64,000 bases of DNA, from positions 1,835,001 to 1,899,000 of the forward strand of contig OX453278.1 in NCBI GenBank assembly GCA_949710005.1, written 5' to 3'. The DNA comes from Ricordea florida. Lineage: Eukaryota; Cnidaria; Anthozoa; Corallimorpharia; Ricordeidae. A program made the translations under genes and the position numbers. Shown in pieces: positions 1-11,200 of this stretch (its first letter is position 1; every line of letters starts with the position of its first letter). The notes under the pieces were generated by a model. The model worked only from the letters and a program-made list of their open reading frames with translations, searched no databases and was not told the DNA's origin.

Positions 1-207
1 TGGTTACAGCCATGACGCGTGCCGTACCATGCTAACAAAAGAAGTCAGTTGACGACCATACCATGCAAACCATGTAAACCATGGAGGACAATGGCAAGGA
101 ATAAATTATCATTCATTTGCATCTCTGTGAGATCTTTGGCGAAATATTCAGTGGTTATTGTTAGTTGTTCAAAATACTTTATAAATTGCTTTGCTTCTTT
201 TTGTCAG

Positions 208-1957
208 CATGCAGCACTCGAGGAAATCACACCAGGCATATTTACCGTCAAGTACCCATAAAAAACGCTAGAACTAGTGTTACGATCAGCAGCCCAAACT
301 TTCCCCTGCCCTACCCCCAGAACATACAGTGTACATGGAGGATTATAGCTCCGCCTGGTTACAAAGTCAAAATGTCTTTCTTGACCTTTGACCTAGAACA
401 GCCTCACCTCATTTCTGGTTGCCATGACTATGTGAGCGTCAGGTACGTGAGACTGTTTGTATAGTAATAAGGTAACTACACACACTTCGCTCCCGCTTCA
501 CAACAATACATATAGAAACACCTTAATTTTTATGAAACACATTGTACTTGCAAGGTGCACTTCAATCATCGTTATCAGCATAATCATCATCATCACTATC
601 AACATCAACATCACCATCACAACATCATCATCACCATCATTATCATCATGATTCTCATCACTTTCATCATGACCATCAACATCATCATGATCATCACCAT
701 TATCAACATCATCATCACCAACGACACCACCACCCTTATATCATTTAAATCACGTTCAATATCAATACTATCATCCAACGCAAAAAGGCACACAATAATC
801 AACCACAATCATCACAGTTATCAACACAACTATTGCCAGACCATCATCGCTGTCACCATCGTCACCATCATTATTATCATCATCATCATCATTTAATCAT
901 TTTTTCCAGGCAAGGTGGAGAAGACTTCAGCAATGCCAAAGAAATCAGAAAGCGTTGCGGGTCAACTAAGCCTCCTGACGTCCGCTCTGATGGACAGGTT
1001 TTATGGGTACGATTCACTACAGACATGTCAGAGGAGAGGAAAGGATTTACAATCAAAGTGATTCCTGCTACTGGTAAGACGTAACACACAGTTATTCACC
1101 AAAATGTGGACCTACTTGCACTTAGAGCCACAACTTAAACCCGGCGTACTTGGCAAGCGTTTCTATTTCTCTCCTCGATCTGCTGACCTTTGGCTTGCAG
1201 TGTATTGAGACACAAATAGTTAGGCAGTGGAGTAGAGTTCAGTAGCTTTCCAAAGAATTGTTACACTGCATGGTTTGATCCAAAGATGAAAAAGTTAGAG
1301 CCAAACTGTATAGTAAAACAAACAGTACCACAGTACAGCACTGTTCAGTAGCTTTACAAAGAATGGTCACACTGCATGGTTTGATCCACAGATGAAAAAG
1401 ATAGAACCACACTGTATACTAAAACAAACAGTACCACAGTACAGTACTGTTCGGTAGCTTTTCAAGCAATAGACACTCTGTGGTTTACTATTGCGGCTAA
1501 ATACGCTTTCTTTGCAGGATCATCGTCGAAGCGGTACATTGCACTCGGCATTCTCCTCACAATGCTGGCTTTAATTATCATTGCTATTATTATCTGCCGA
1601 AAGCATTTTCAACGAAAACAGAAAGAAGAAAAAACCCCAAAGATACTGCACTACCAGGAGCTTTCTATACCCTCCGATACGGAAAACATGCACATAACCC
1701 CGAAAACGGAGGACCCGGAGGAATTAGAGGAGCTCCGTAGGAGCCCCGTGTGTAGACCTGCCGCAAGAGACAAGACCGTCGGGGGAGTGTTTTATTTGCG
1801 CGCCCTGAGAAGTTCCGAGGGTTCCGGTTACTGCTCTCTTTCAGAGGACGGTGGATCAGTTGAAAATGAAACTCATCGTTGTTCTGGAAAAGGAGCCGTA
1901 AAGTCAGCAAACGAGCAAGACGATTTGGAGTACACCGAGTTGTTGACTGTATTGTAA
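208..1957 (+). CDS. CUB-domain single-pass membrane protein (5' end missing)
   Basis: Three exons can be joined in frame: 208-442, 910-1073 and 1518-1957 (stop TAA). Each is bounded by AG acceptors and GT donors (gtacgt, gtaaga) and the phases match. Exons 1-2 encode one CUB domain: the ISSPNFP/PYPQN start, C-W-I, the FDLE strand, GC-DYVSV, then a second half ending WVRFTTD and GF. Exon 3 starts with a short linker and a hydrophobic membrane helix (IALGILLTMLALIIIAIIIC), followed by about 110 residues of charged cytoplasmic tail. CUB domains bind ligands or partner proteins outside the cell, so this looks like a small type I receptor or co-receptor. Signal peptide and first exon(s) must lie upstream of the window; the acceptor at 206-207 shows that exon 208-442 is not the first. 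Exact family is not recognised. Confidence 0.75.
566..760. repeat. ATC/CAT-rich microsatellite in CUB gene intron 1
   Basis: An imperfect run of ATC, CAT and CATCAC triplets with interruptions. A shorter stretch of the same kind resumes just before the exon-2 acceptor (about 845-895). It makes long spurious His/Ile-rich frames on both strands that are not genes. Confidence 0.85.
1237..1500 (+). repeat. ~106-bp satellite-like tandem repeat, locus 1
   Basis: Two complete units start at 1237 and 1343, and a decayed third starts at 1449, giving a period of exactly 106 bp. Landmarks in each unit are GTTCAGTAGCTTT, AAAGAATGG, CATGGTTTGATCCA and AACAGTACCACAGTAC. The array lies in the last intron of the CUB gene and ends about 20 bp before the exon-3 acceptor. 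The same unit recurs at about 55715-56395 (inverted) and 62235-62540. Confidence 0.9.
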
Positions 1958-2970
1958 GTTAAAACTGTTGTTCAAACGGAAGTCTGTATTTCACAAAATA
2001 TATATGAGGAGGGCTTGTCAGGTATGTAACCAAGGACAATGCGAAATTCATTCCACAAAAAAAAAAAAACGTTTGACACTTTGGGTCCAAAGTGAAATGA
2101 GTCGGTTTGTTTGGCCATTGAAATTCAAACCAAAAAAATTAAATAGACGCATAACAACGGCTAATCAGGCGCTCTTTAGAGAGAAAAAACAGACGACAAT
2201 GCACGTGAAAGCAGTCTTCCCGCTCACGCATGCGCTTCAATGTCCTTTATAGCACAGAAGGTGATTTGCAGGAATAATTTAACAAAAGTGAAAAACTAAT
2301 ACGAAGTTATTTATTCGAAAACTGCATTCTGAAGGTGAATGATGAAAGCGCAGTCATACAGCCTCTAAAATCCAGCTGCATGGCGGCCCATTCTTGCGGC
2401 ATAAGTATTGGTCATTTCAATCTCTAAGTTTTATTCACAGACATTGTTAATTACTCAATGCTTTTTATTTAATAAAATGACTCGAAAATACAATAAAATG
2501 ACTCGAAAATACGTCTAAATATTACCAACAATATCGGAACAAACAAACTTAAATAAATGTTGCTATAATCAACTATATATATACAACTTCCTGACAGGTC
2601 CGCACATGCTCTTTCGAGCAAAGCGTTGCAAATTTAAAGCGCGAGGTTGCAACCTTTATACGCACCCAACCCCCACCCCACGGGCACTAGCCTTTCAAAC
2701 ACCTGATGGGTCCACTAACGGATCCACCGATTATTTATCGATTGACTGTTTGAATTATTGATTTATCGAGCACTAACGAACGCTGACCGAATGTTCGGTT
2801 ACACTTGGTAAAATATGCATTCTCAAAATTTCTTAGGCGATTCATTAACTTTACCATAATGTTTGTATTACCAAACGCTTTAGGAATTTAGAATAACAAG
2901 GGTAAACTGAAGTGTTTAGTTGTTTAAATCATCCCTCCAAAAACGACAAAACGCAAGATGTTTTAATTCA
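1958..2970. other. Convergent intergenic region (CUB gene / LHFPL gene)
   Basis: The 3' flanks of two convergent genes. AATAAA motifs near 2470 and 2490 could serve the plus-strand CUB gene. A 20-bp unit (AATAAAATGACTCGAAAATAC-like) is directly duplicated at about 2471-2512. An A-run sits at about 2058-2069. No convincing coding exon was seen. Confidence 0.5.
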
Positions 2971-5900
2971 CTACAGCTGTGTTGTGTGTCGATTGATGTA
3001 TCCGTTGGAGGAGAATCGTCGTCCCGATTCTCCATCGTCGGTGTTCGTCGAACTTGATCGCTTGCTACTCGTGACACTTGGAGTAGTCCCGACCTCCCGC
3101 TCGATAAACATAAACGACAGGTAACTGAGAACGAACGCATCGATCATGCAGATGAGAGCGATCCAGTAGGCCCATTTAACTTCACATGTTCCTATCTTGA
3201 ACACATCAGCTTCTGAACCACAGACGCTTTTGACAGCGGGCGCATCCCATCCGGCAGGGTACACGAAGCACGTGATCAGCATGCAAAGACCTGAAAGGAG
3301 AGAATAACCAATCGTGATCGTTCCCTCGCAAACGTCCTATTTAACAACCTTCACGTCGAAAGTCGCATTACCTCGAGAATCGGAAAACTTGGATGCGAAT
3401 CCAGCCCGTTCTTTATTTCTTCTCGTTTTTAAAGGCTAAATCACACTGGCTAAAAATTACGTAACTGCAAGGGTTACGTCTTCACTGCGTTTCCATCCGC
3501 AGTGCAAAGAAGAGATTTAATTCATATACTCAAACTGTTCAAATTTCCACTCTGCTATTCTCGCGCCATTGTTTAGTCTCTTGGTGCTTTGGTAAAACCA
3601 AAAGAGAAAGAAACGAGCGAGAAAAGATGAACCTCTTTGAGTTGGACCCGAGGTGCCGTAACTGTAAGAAAATGACTCAACTACGTCTCCCTTTGTTATT
3701 TATCTCAAATTGCTCCTAAAAAAGCTACACAACGATTTAACGGATTAACCACAGTGAAAAGAAAAGCATTAGACCTTAACGCAACGAAGAATATTCCCAC
3801 GGATAGCCCGAACTTCCGTGACTGAATGAAGAATTTAAGGCTTAACTGAAATATGTTTAGGTCAAATATTGAACACTCCGACACACAAATGTGGGATACA
3901 ATTTTTGTTCATCTAAATTGAATTTTGCATGGCGCGGAGAGGAACAGGATAAAGCCCTTTCCTGTTAAATTTTTACCCCCTGTTGGTAGCTATGAAAATT
4001 AAGGTTCACTGGTCGAGACAATGTACGTGAAAATAAAACGTGAGCGAACAATATCTGCCTTCATTAATTCACCGTGAGAACAAGGCCAATATCGCGGCAC
4101 TTGTCACTAATTGATCCATCAAGTGTGGCCCCCGGAAACCTCTGGTACAAAATATTTAACTTCTCAAGAACTGGCGTAAAGTAAATTCAATTTATTAAGG
4201 AAAATTCTTAATTGCCTTCTCTGTACGGGGTCAAACACTCTCAATGTTTCCTTTTACTGACAATAGTGAATAAGATGTATTACCTATATATCACCTATAA
4301 CTTTTGTTATAGGTGTTCGTTATCAAAGCATCTACCTCTACACAAAAATTTCAAGTTTCACAGTAATAAACCAATATCATGCACTAGGAATTGACGAAAA
4401 GTGAATTTTGAGATAAATGGAACGCAAGTTTATACCTATCCTTGTACTTTTTTCCATCAAAAGGTTTTGCAAGAAAGAATGAAAAAGAATATAGAACGTC
4501 GTTGCAAAGATTGATCAACCTCACAACAAATTCGCGCAGGATGACGCTGTATCGAGATAGAAACTAATTAGACCAAGATGGTTGAATTTAATACGAAGCC
4601 TAACTTTGAATTTATCAATCAAACTTTGACATTAGTTCATTTAACTCGAGCCGAATAAATCACTGAGAGTTTTACGTCCTAGCTGTAACGTATCTGTTTT
4701 TTTTTTTTTCTGGTTCCAAGACTGGAGGCATGTCTCAATATTGCGCCGTTAAAGAAACAGGGGACAATGTACCAGAGACCGGGACCAGAGAGCGATAGAA
4801 AAAAAAATTGCCCATTTTAATTTCAAGGCCAGCACTTGTGGAGTAAAGGTTACGCCGTCATAAGACCCTACTAACCACAAGATTGTTTAAGAATTACTTT
4901 TGAGAAAACTAATCACCTTTCAATGTTTTTTCCAATTGCGACGACTTCAGTTCATTTTTGACAAGATTATACTGACTTGCACACGAGCTTCGCTGTTGGC
5001 GACAAATGAAAAACAAATCGGGCGAACTTTGGAAGGGGATTCGCGCGAGAAGTCTTCGGGATAAGGTGCACAGAATGCAAGTCGACCGAATTTTTGAGTT
5101 TTAGCTTTGAATTTGCTTGACTACCACTGGCCAATGCCTTAAGTAAGTTTGCAAAAAATCTAGACGTCAGGAGTCGGTTGTTCGAAGGCGGATTAGCGCT
5201 AACCCAAGGTTAAATTTTAACCAGGGTTTCTTTTCCTCTTGTCGAAAAGCATTTTATCCCATAAATTTCTCTATTTTTTCAGAGAATGCAATCATCAAAT
5301 TGTATTCAAAAAGAATTAAACTGAATGTGCTTTATAAGCTCTCATATCTGCAATTAAATTTCGCACTAACCCTGGGTCACCTTAACCCTGCTTCGAACAA
5401 CCCGGCCCAGTTGTACAAATAAATTATAGCAAATCCATTAAATCTTGTGTTATCGCTGCCAACTCTCCAAGGATCCAATTTGACGCATCAAAGTAACAAA
5501 CTTCAAGTTCTAATAGCCAGAATAATACGTTAGAATAGAGATGAACTCACCCGCGAATGCTTGCATTCCACTACTAATTCGAAAACCAAGTCCTGACGTC
5601 TCGTAGCAGCACATCCAGTAAAACAGCATAAGAATGACGGACACAAACGTTGTCGAAAAGGCAAAGGCGACGAAAACAGTTGAAGCTTGCCACGCCGTCG
5701 AGTAAATCTTGCTGAACTCGGTTAAGCTTCCAGTGCAATCGTCGAGGGTGTCAGTGCAGTTACGATACAAGCCGAAGTTAACGTTCGTATCTCGCTCGGG
5801 ATGCTTGCCGCTTATCCACTGCGGTTGGACGAAAATTACCACCATCATGATCCCCAAACAGGCGCTGAATAATGCCCACAGAATGACTAAAATACTAAGA

Positions 5901-6022
5901 GTTTTAGAGCGGTACCAAGGCTTGATTAGACCGCTTCGTGCCATTTTGATTGCTTTATCGACGCTCTTAGTGTGTTTCTCTCTGCTCGAAGTATTGAATA
6001 CTGTTCTCTGCGGGTCTGGCAT
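2971..6022 (-). CDS. LHFPL-family tetraspan membrane protein
   Basis: Two coding exons, 6022-5551 and 3290-2971, joined in phase 1 across a 2.26-kb intron (donor gtgagt, acceptor tttcag), give 263 residues. Family marks: a first membrane helix followed by FVQPQWI, an extracellular loop with Cys pairs (RNCTDTLDDCTG), helices 2 and 3, the join QAFAGLCML, YPAGWDAPAVKSVC in the second loop, then KWAYWIALICMIDAFVLSYLSF as helix 4. LHFPL proteins are four-helix auxiliary subunits; vertebrate members partner GABA-A receptors and hair-cell mechanotransduction channels. The partner here is unknown. The C-tail is Ser/Thr-rich and ends TTQL, which fits a class I PDZ ligand. An ATG at 6022 gives about 45 residues before helix 1; a downstream in-frame Met (KMARSG) is also possible. 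Confidence 0.88.
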
Positions 6023-7444
6023 GACTTTATCGACGGAATGCTGTGCTTTTAATAACTCTCAAGTACCCCACAGAGTGCTCTTATATCCGCCACAAAAACC
6101 GCCTGGGAAAACGCACTGACATTCAACCACTATGAAAAGGCGAACGTCACACTTTTGTTCTGATGCTCCGCGTACTTTGTTGAACTTGCCACGCGAGCAT
6201 TAACTGATTTATAGTAACAGCCAATAACAACACGCCTTCAGGGCTGTTACATTTACTTCGAGGCAAAACATTCTTTTTCAGCGCTTGAAAAGAATTAACT
6301 TCAAGAATTATGAACAAACATTCTGGACAACTGCAGACACGCAACACTTAACTGTCAATTCCAAAACTATTTTAGAGGATTCCATCGCTGTGAACTTTGT
6401 CTAAAAACACTCTACATGTAAAGACGGGGGCCGATACAACCTGTCTACCCTCTCCAAAAACAGAAGGTCGCCGCTGAGGCGACACTTATTGAGTTGTGGA
6501 GGCTCAGTATTAAAGCACATCACCAACGTTTCTTCACAAACCATCCCAGCGCGGCGTACTTCTACATTTCCAAGAAAAGATTTAAATTAAGAGGTCTTCT
6601 CTTACGTTTTCTGCATGTATAAAATTCGAGAGAAGCTATTCGAAATCAGGAGAGGGGAGCAAAAATAGACATATTTTAGATACCACTCAGTTTAAGCAAA
6701 TCGAAACTGTTTAATATTGTATGAGTTTAATTGGTTTCTTTTGATATCTTTATCAAAAACAAAATTCGCCAATAGGTAACGTTACTAGAAACTCTGCGCC
6801 GCAATTTGAATTTGCGTGACACTTTCATTTAGTATAAAACCAAACGTTGTTACAAAACTTCACATCTACCATTATGATCGAGGTTGCTGTTCAAGGAAAT
6901 CACTCCTTTGGAATCTCAACCAGGCTTTAATTGCGTGCACCAAAACAAAAAAATTCTAAAAACATACTTAACTCCTCTTATTTCTCACTACAGTTCAAGT
7001 TTTCATTAATAACTTAATTCAAAGCAGCTGTTTTTCTATCCAAATCTCTGAAAATAGGATATAAAATAAATGTAGCCTAGACAACGATTGAAAAGAAGCC
7101 GGCTTGTTGCCTAGCAACTTGTTTCAAAGAAAAACCGCGAGATTAACAAATAATCTACGGCGTGGTTGCATGATTACGTGATGTAATGTCCATCATACAA
7201 ACAACATACAAACAACACACAAACACACAAACACACATCAACAACACGAACACACTTTCCCACAATGCCGTGTAACGACGTTACTCACTAAATTACTACG
7301 CAATTAACGACAGCGACCGCAAACCTGTTTTACGGTCAGGCAGACTCATTTTACCACTGATTTGTTTTGGAAAACGCGTGTTTTTCTTAGTTTGTTATAT
7401 TTGTATTTTGTTTTGTTTCGCTCAAAAAAGCGCTGCGTGTTGAA
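6023..7444. other. LHFPL upstream region and intergenic DNA
   Basis: Upstream flank of the LHFPL gene followed by low-complexity AT-rich DNA. A CA-rich stretch (ACAAACA/CACACAAACACA) lies at about 7195-7255. No ORF here has coding character. Confidence 0.4.
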
Positions 7445-7665
7445 TTAACCCTTTCACTCCCAGAAGTGGAACTGCTCCACACAAGAACAGTGCAATGAAT
7501 GGCTAACTGTTAATGACAATTACAGAATTGATCAACTTAGAAAATCGTGAATTGATCTGACATCAAATTCTCCAAACTAACTTAAGACCAAATGTATGGT
7601 AGTCGCTTAAGAGAATTGCTACTTCAATCACACTTTGGGTTGCAAGATCTTTTATATCGTTAGAA
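7445..7665 (+). mobile_element. Degraded piggyBac-type MITE remnant
   Basis: It begins with TTAA followed by CCCTTTCACTCCCA, identical to the 14-bp terminal repeat of the complete piggyBac element at 20090-22468. The right end is not clear, so this is read as a decayed non-autonomous copy just downstream of TSR1. End coordinate is approximate. Confidence 0.55.
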
Positions 7666-8214
7666 TAACGAGAGTTCAGCAGGCGAACAGTAACCTTGGC
7701 GGTAAAAAAAAAAAAAACAAACAAAAACAAAACACAAGCAGACCATCAACTCAAGCTCTGCCTTCACATTTCAGAAAAATTCTAGTTCATGACCATATTA
7801 TTTAAACACCTATTTTTTCTTCTTCTTTACTTTGATTATAATTTAAAAACACGAAAATTCGGCTGTTTCAATATTGTTCAATTCTCATTGAAAATAAAAA
7901 TTCACTTCGATGATTGGTCAAGTCGTTAAAAGAAGTGACATTATCTCAATCTCTTGATATCCCTAGTCTTTCCGCTTTTTCTTTCTAAGCCGCTGGCTTT
8001 GCATTTGCACCATGTGGATCTACCCATGAAGCTCCCGATACCATGCTAACAACTGAAGACAATCGAAGACCATAACATGTCAACAATGGCAGACAGTGCC
8101 GCGGAGTACACCATCATATGTACATTGGTGTATCCAAGAGATCCTTCCCAAAATTCAAGACTAGAACCGCGCGCACTTTCAATTTACTAGAACGAACGCA
8201 CGTAACTGTATCCG

Positions 8215-11200
8215 TTATGTCATCAATTCCATGTCGCTTTGAGATTCAGTGGCAGTCTCCGCTGGAGGGGATAGTAACGCGGGCTCGTATGTCCATTTTG
8301 GGTAAACCCTCTTGTACAGGTTCATACATACAGTGTCCTGTGCTTTAAGGACTCCGTCAAATACGCACTTCATGTGCCCATGCGTACCTGTAAAACAATA
8401 CAAAATACGTCAGTATAAAGGAGTGGTAATTGAAGATTTGCTCCCGCAAATAAAAGAGTAGGTAAATAGGTAGATAACAACAATTGACCTCCCCATTTGT
8501 TACGATGGATGAAGATTGCGCATTGTTTGTGCGCGCATGCCTGGTCATATTTAAGTGATTCTATAATGACGTTTCATACTGTTACTGACCTAAGGGTTCC
8601 CGGATGTGACCTCTCCTGCCATATTTGGTAGAAAGTTCAACAGGTTTGAACCACAACACATCCTCTGTAAATAAAAAGATGGAAAATGTTATTTATCGCG
8701 TTCTGATTTCACTTAAATAGCTACAAGAACCCCTTGCAAAAATTAACTGAGAAAGTAAATGAAAGCCCGGGCATAAAAATAAAACCATATTGTAAGATAA
8801 AGCCTTGTCTCCGGGAGTGAAACGGCTACAAGAAAGAAACATCATGTATGACTCAGGGTTTGTCTCTGGCAGTGAAAGGGTTCAAAGTTAAATCCACGCT
8901 GTTTGAGTCAAGTTTTGACTAAGGTTTAACAGTTAACCGTGTTCATCAGTCAATAAGGGGTAACGAATGGTCTTATCGAACATTTGTGAGCATACAAGCA
9001 CTGTGTTGTATTTCTCGAGCACGAGCAATGATCGAATTTGTCTTGCGAGCAGCGAGCTCTTTAGAAAAATTCAACTGGCGAGCAGCGAACACTTGAAGTT
9101 CTACTCGGTAAATTTTCCACACTCACAGCTTTTTATTGAAGTGCTCCTACTTGTCTGACTGGCACCACATCCGATCATGCGAGCAACTGCAAAAATATTG
9201 CGACCACGAGCGAGCGAGCACTTTGCGAGCAAATCGAGCAACGGCCAAATTTTGCGACCACTTGAAAATTTGAAGGGACCACTCAGCACCCCTTCAATGT
9301 AACTCGTGGATCAGTTTATCTTTAAGCGTGGCCTTACTTAAGCCTCTTTGCAGTTAGTTTATTGTTTTTATAACCTAGCCAGAATCTCGTTCGTTCCAAT
9401 AAGCCTTTTTTTATTTTAAACGCCTAGTGAAGTCGGCATCCTCAATAAAGATTTGCTTACCTACTTAATTTCCTGAATAAATTACAACTCACCTCTGTTA
9501 AAGAACATGTATCGCAGGACAACTGACCGTTTATTTATCTTAAAAGGATGCCCGCTTAGAACGATCTTCTTTGCGACAATCCTATTTGGGTCGACTTTGT
9601 AAAGAGAACCTGTAGCAACAAGGGTGTGGCAACCTATAAGAGAAAAGAGATCAGTGTGGTTTTGACAACAAATAAACCGACGACAAGCCCATTCGAGGGT
9701 AAGCCCAAGTCTATCCGAGCGCAGGACGAAGCTAACCCGAAGAAGGGACGATAAAATAACGAGACTGAAAGAAAATTGCGGAGAATGAAACAACCCAGAA
9801 GTTAAACACTTAGGTTTTCTTCAAACCAACAGGACAAAAGTCTACTACTTTCCTTTTTTTTTTTTCCTTTTACTGACTACTTTCAGCCAGGAAACTTACT
9901 TGTGTGTTTATCCTGTGTGAAAACAAGGACAGGTGACGGAGGAAACAGAATCGGTGCGTAAACAGTGGCGACGAACGCTCCTTCTTGAGGCAAGAAACGC
10001 TCCAACTACGACAACGAAAACAAAATACTTTCAAAAAAATTCCACTTATTTCGTTTATGGTGCTCATATTTCTATCTGTGGATCAGATTATAAAGTGTCA
10101 CAATGCTCTTACAATCCGTGTTCCAGATAAAAACATTGCAAGCTGAGGAACCTAGTTTTTTCACGCGAATTTAGGGCCCCAAAAAAGGTTGTTGACCATA
10201 AATTCACGCGAAAAAAAGTAGATTCCGTACGTTACAGTACCGACCAATCCAAAACACTCCTTAAAAGCCAAGTTTGCTTAATGACCCTTAAAATATACTT
10301 AAAAGGACAATACATAGCAGCCTTCAAAAACAATGTCTTCAGTTTTCTGCATCAGGTGAATGGATAAGTACGTACGTAAGCACTCTGAACAGCTAAAAAG
10401 ATGGCTTCATACCTTGTGTTTGTCTCCCACTGTATGCTGTGAAAATATGGGACAGGCACTGTACCTCCGGTATCCACAGTGAAAAATAAGTCTCTCCTAC
10501 AAAAATAACAAAAATTGAAGTTCATACTTACAAACTCTAAGAAAAAAGCTGTCTCGAAAAGAGAAGTAATCTACAGAAGCACACAAAATATACTAGTACG
10601 ACGCAAAAGCTTATCACACCTTTGACTTCACTGGATCCTTAAATGAAGGATGTCTCTTCAGCACAAAATTCACCACGGACATCTGAGTGAGAAAATAAAC
10701 TCGTAAGCTTTTTCGTCCACGAATCAAAGTATTATTAAAATACCTTGCACGTGATTGGTTTTTTTACACTCGACGAAAGGCAGCGAAGTTTTCCGAGGAA
10801 TTTCCGAGACACCGACAACTTGTCGGAAAACTTTGTGCGAATGCATATACAAATTGTTTCAAAGAAGATACTGACAATTACTTTTAATGTTTCGAAGAAT
10901 CAATGTTTACGAAACCGCTTAGCATTACCTTTTGCTCGTGAGGAAGAAGACCGAAGATCACCAGAGGACAAGTGGGTTCAAAAGAGTCTGAAATTCCATA
11001 AAACAAGAATGAATGTTTTAGTTTATGTACAAGAGGACAGTATTCACGTGAGGAGACTAAACAGCTACAAGAGAGGAGGGTTTTATGACCATATTCAAAC
11101 TGACAGTGATATCTTACCCAGAAACGCACGAGGAACATTGGTAATATAGATGGCCACATACCAACCGGGCTGTTGACACAATTAGAGACATGAAAGAATA

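Noticed and set aside
555-896. His/Ile-rich open frames on both strands in the first CUB intron
   Set aside because: They are translations of the ATC/CAT microsatellite between two confident exons.
10745-11149. 134-codon plus-strand frame
   Set aside because: It is antisense to TSR1 exons 10987-10929 and 11169-11118 and has no recognisable domain.
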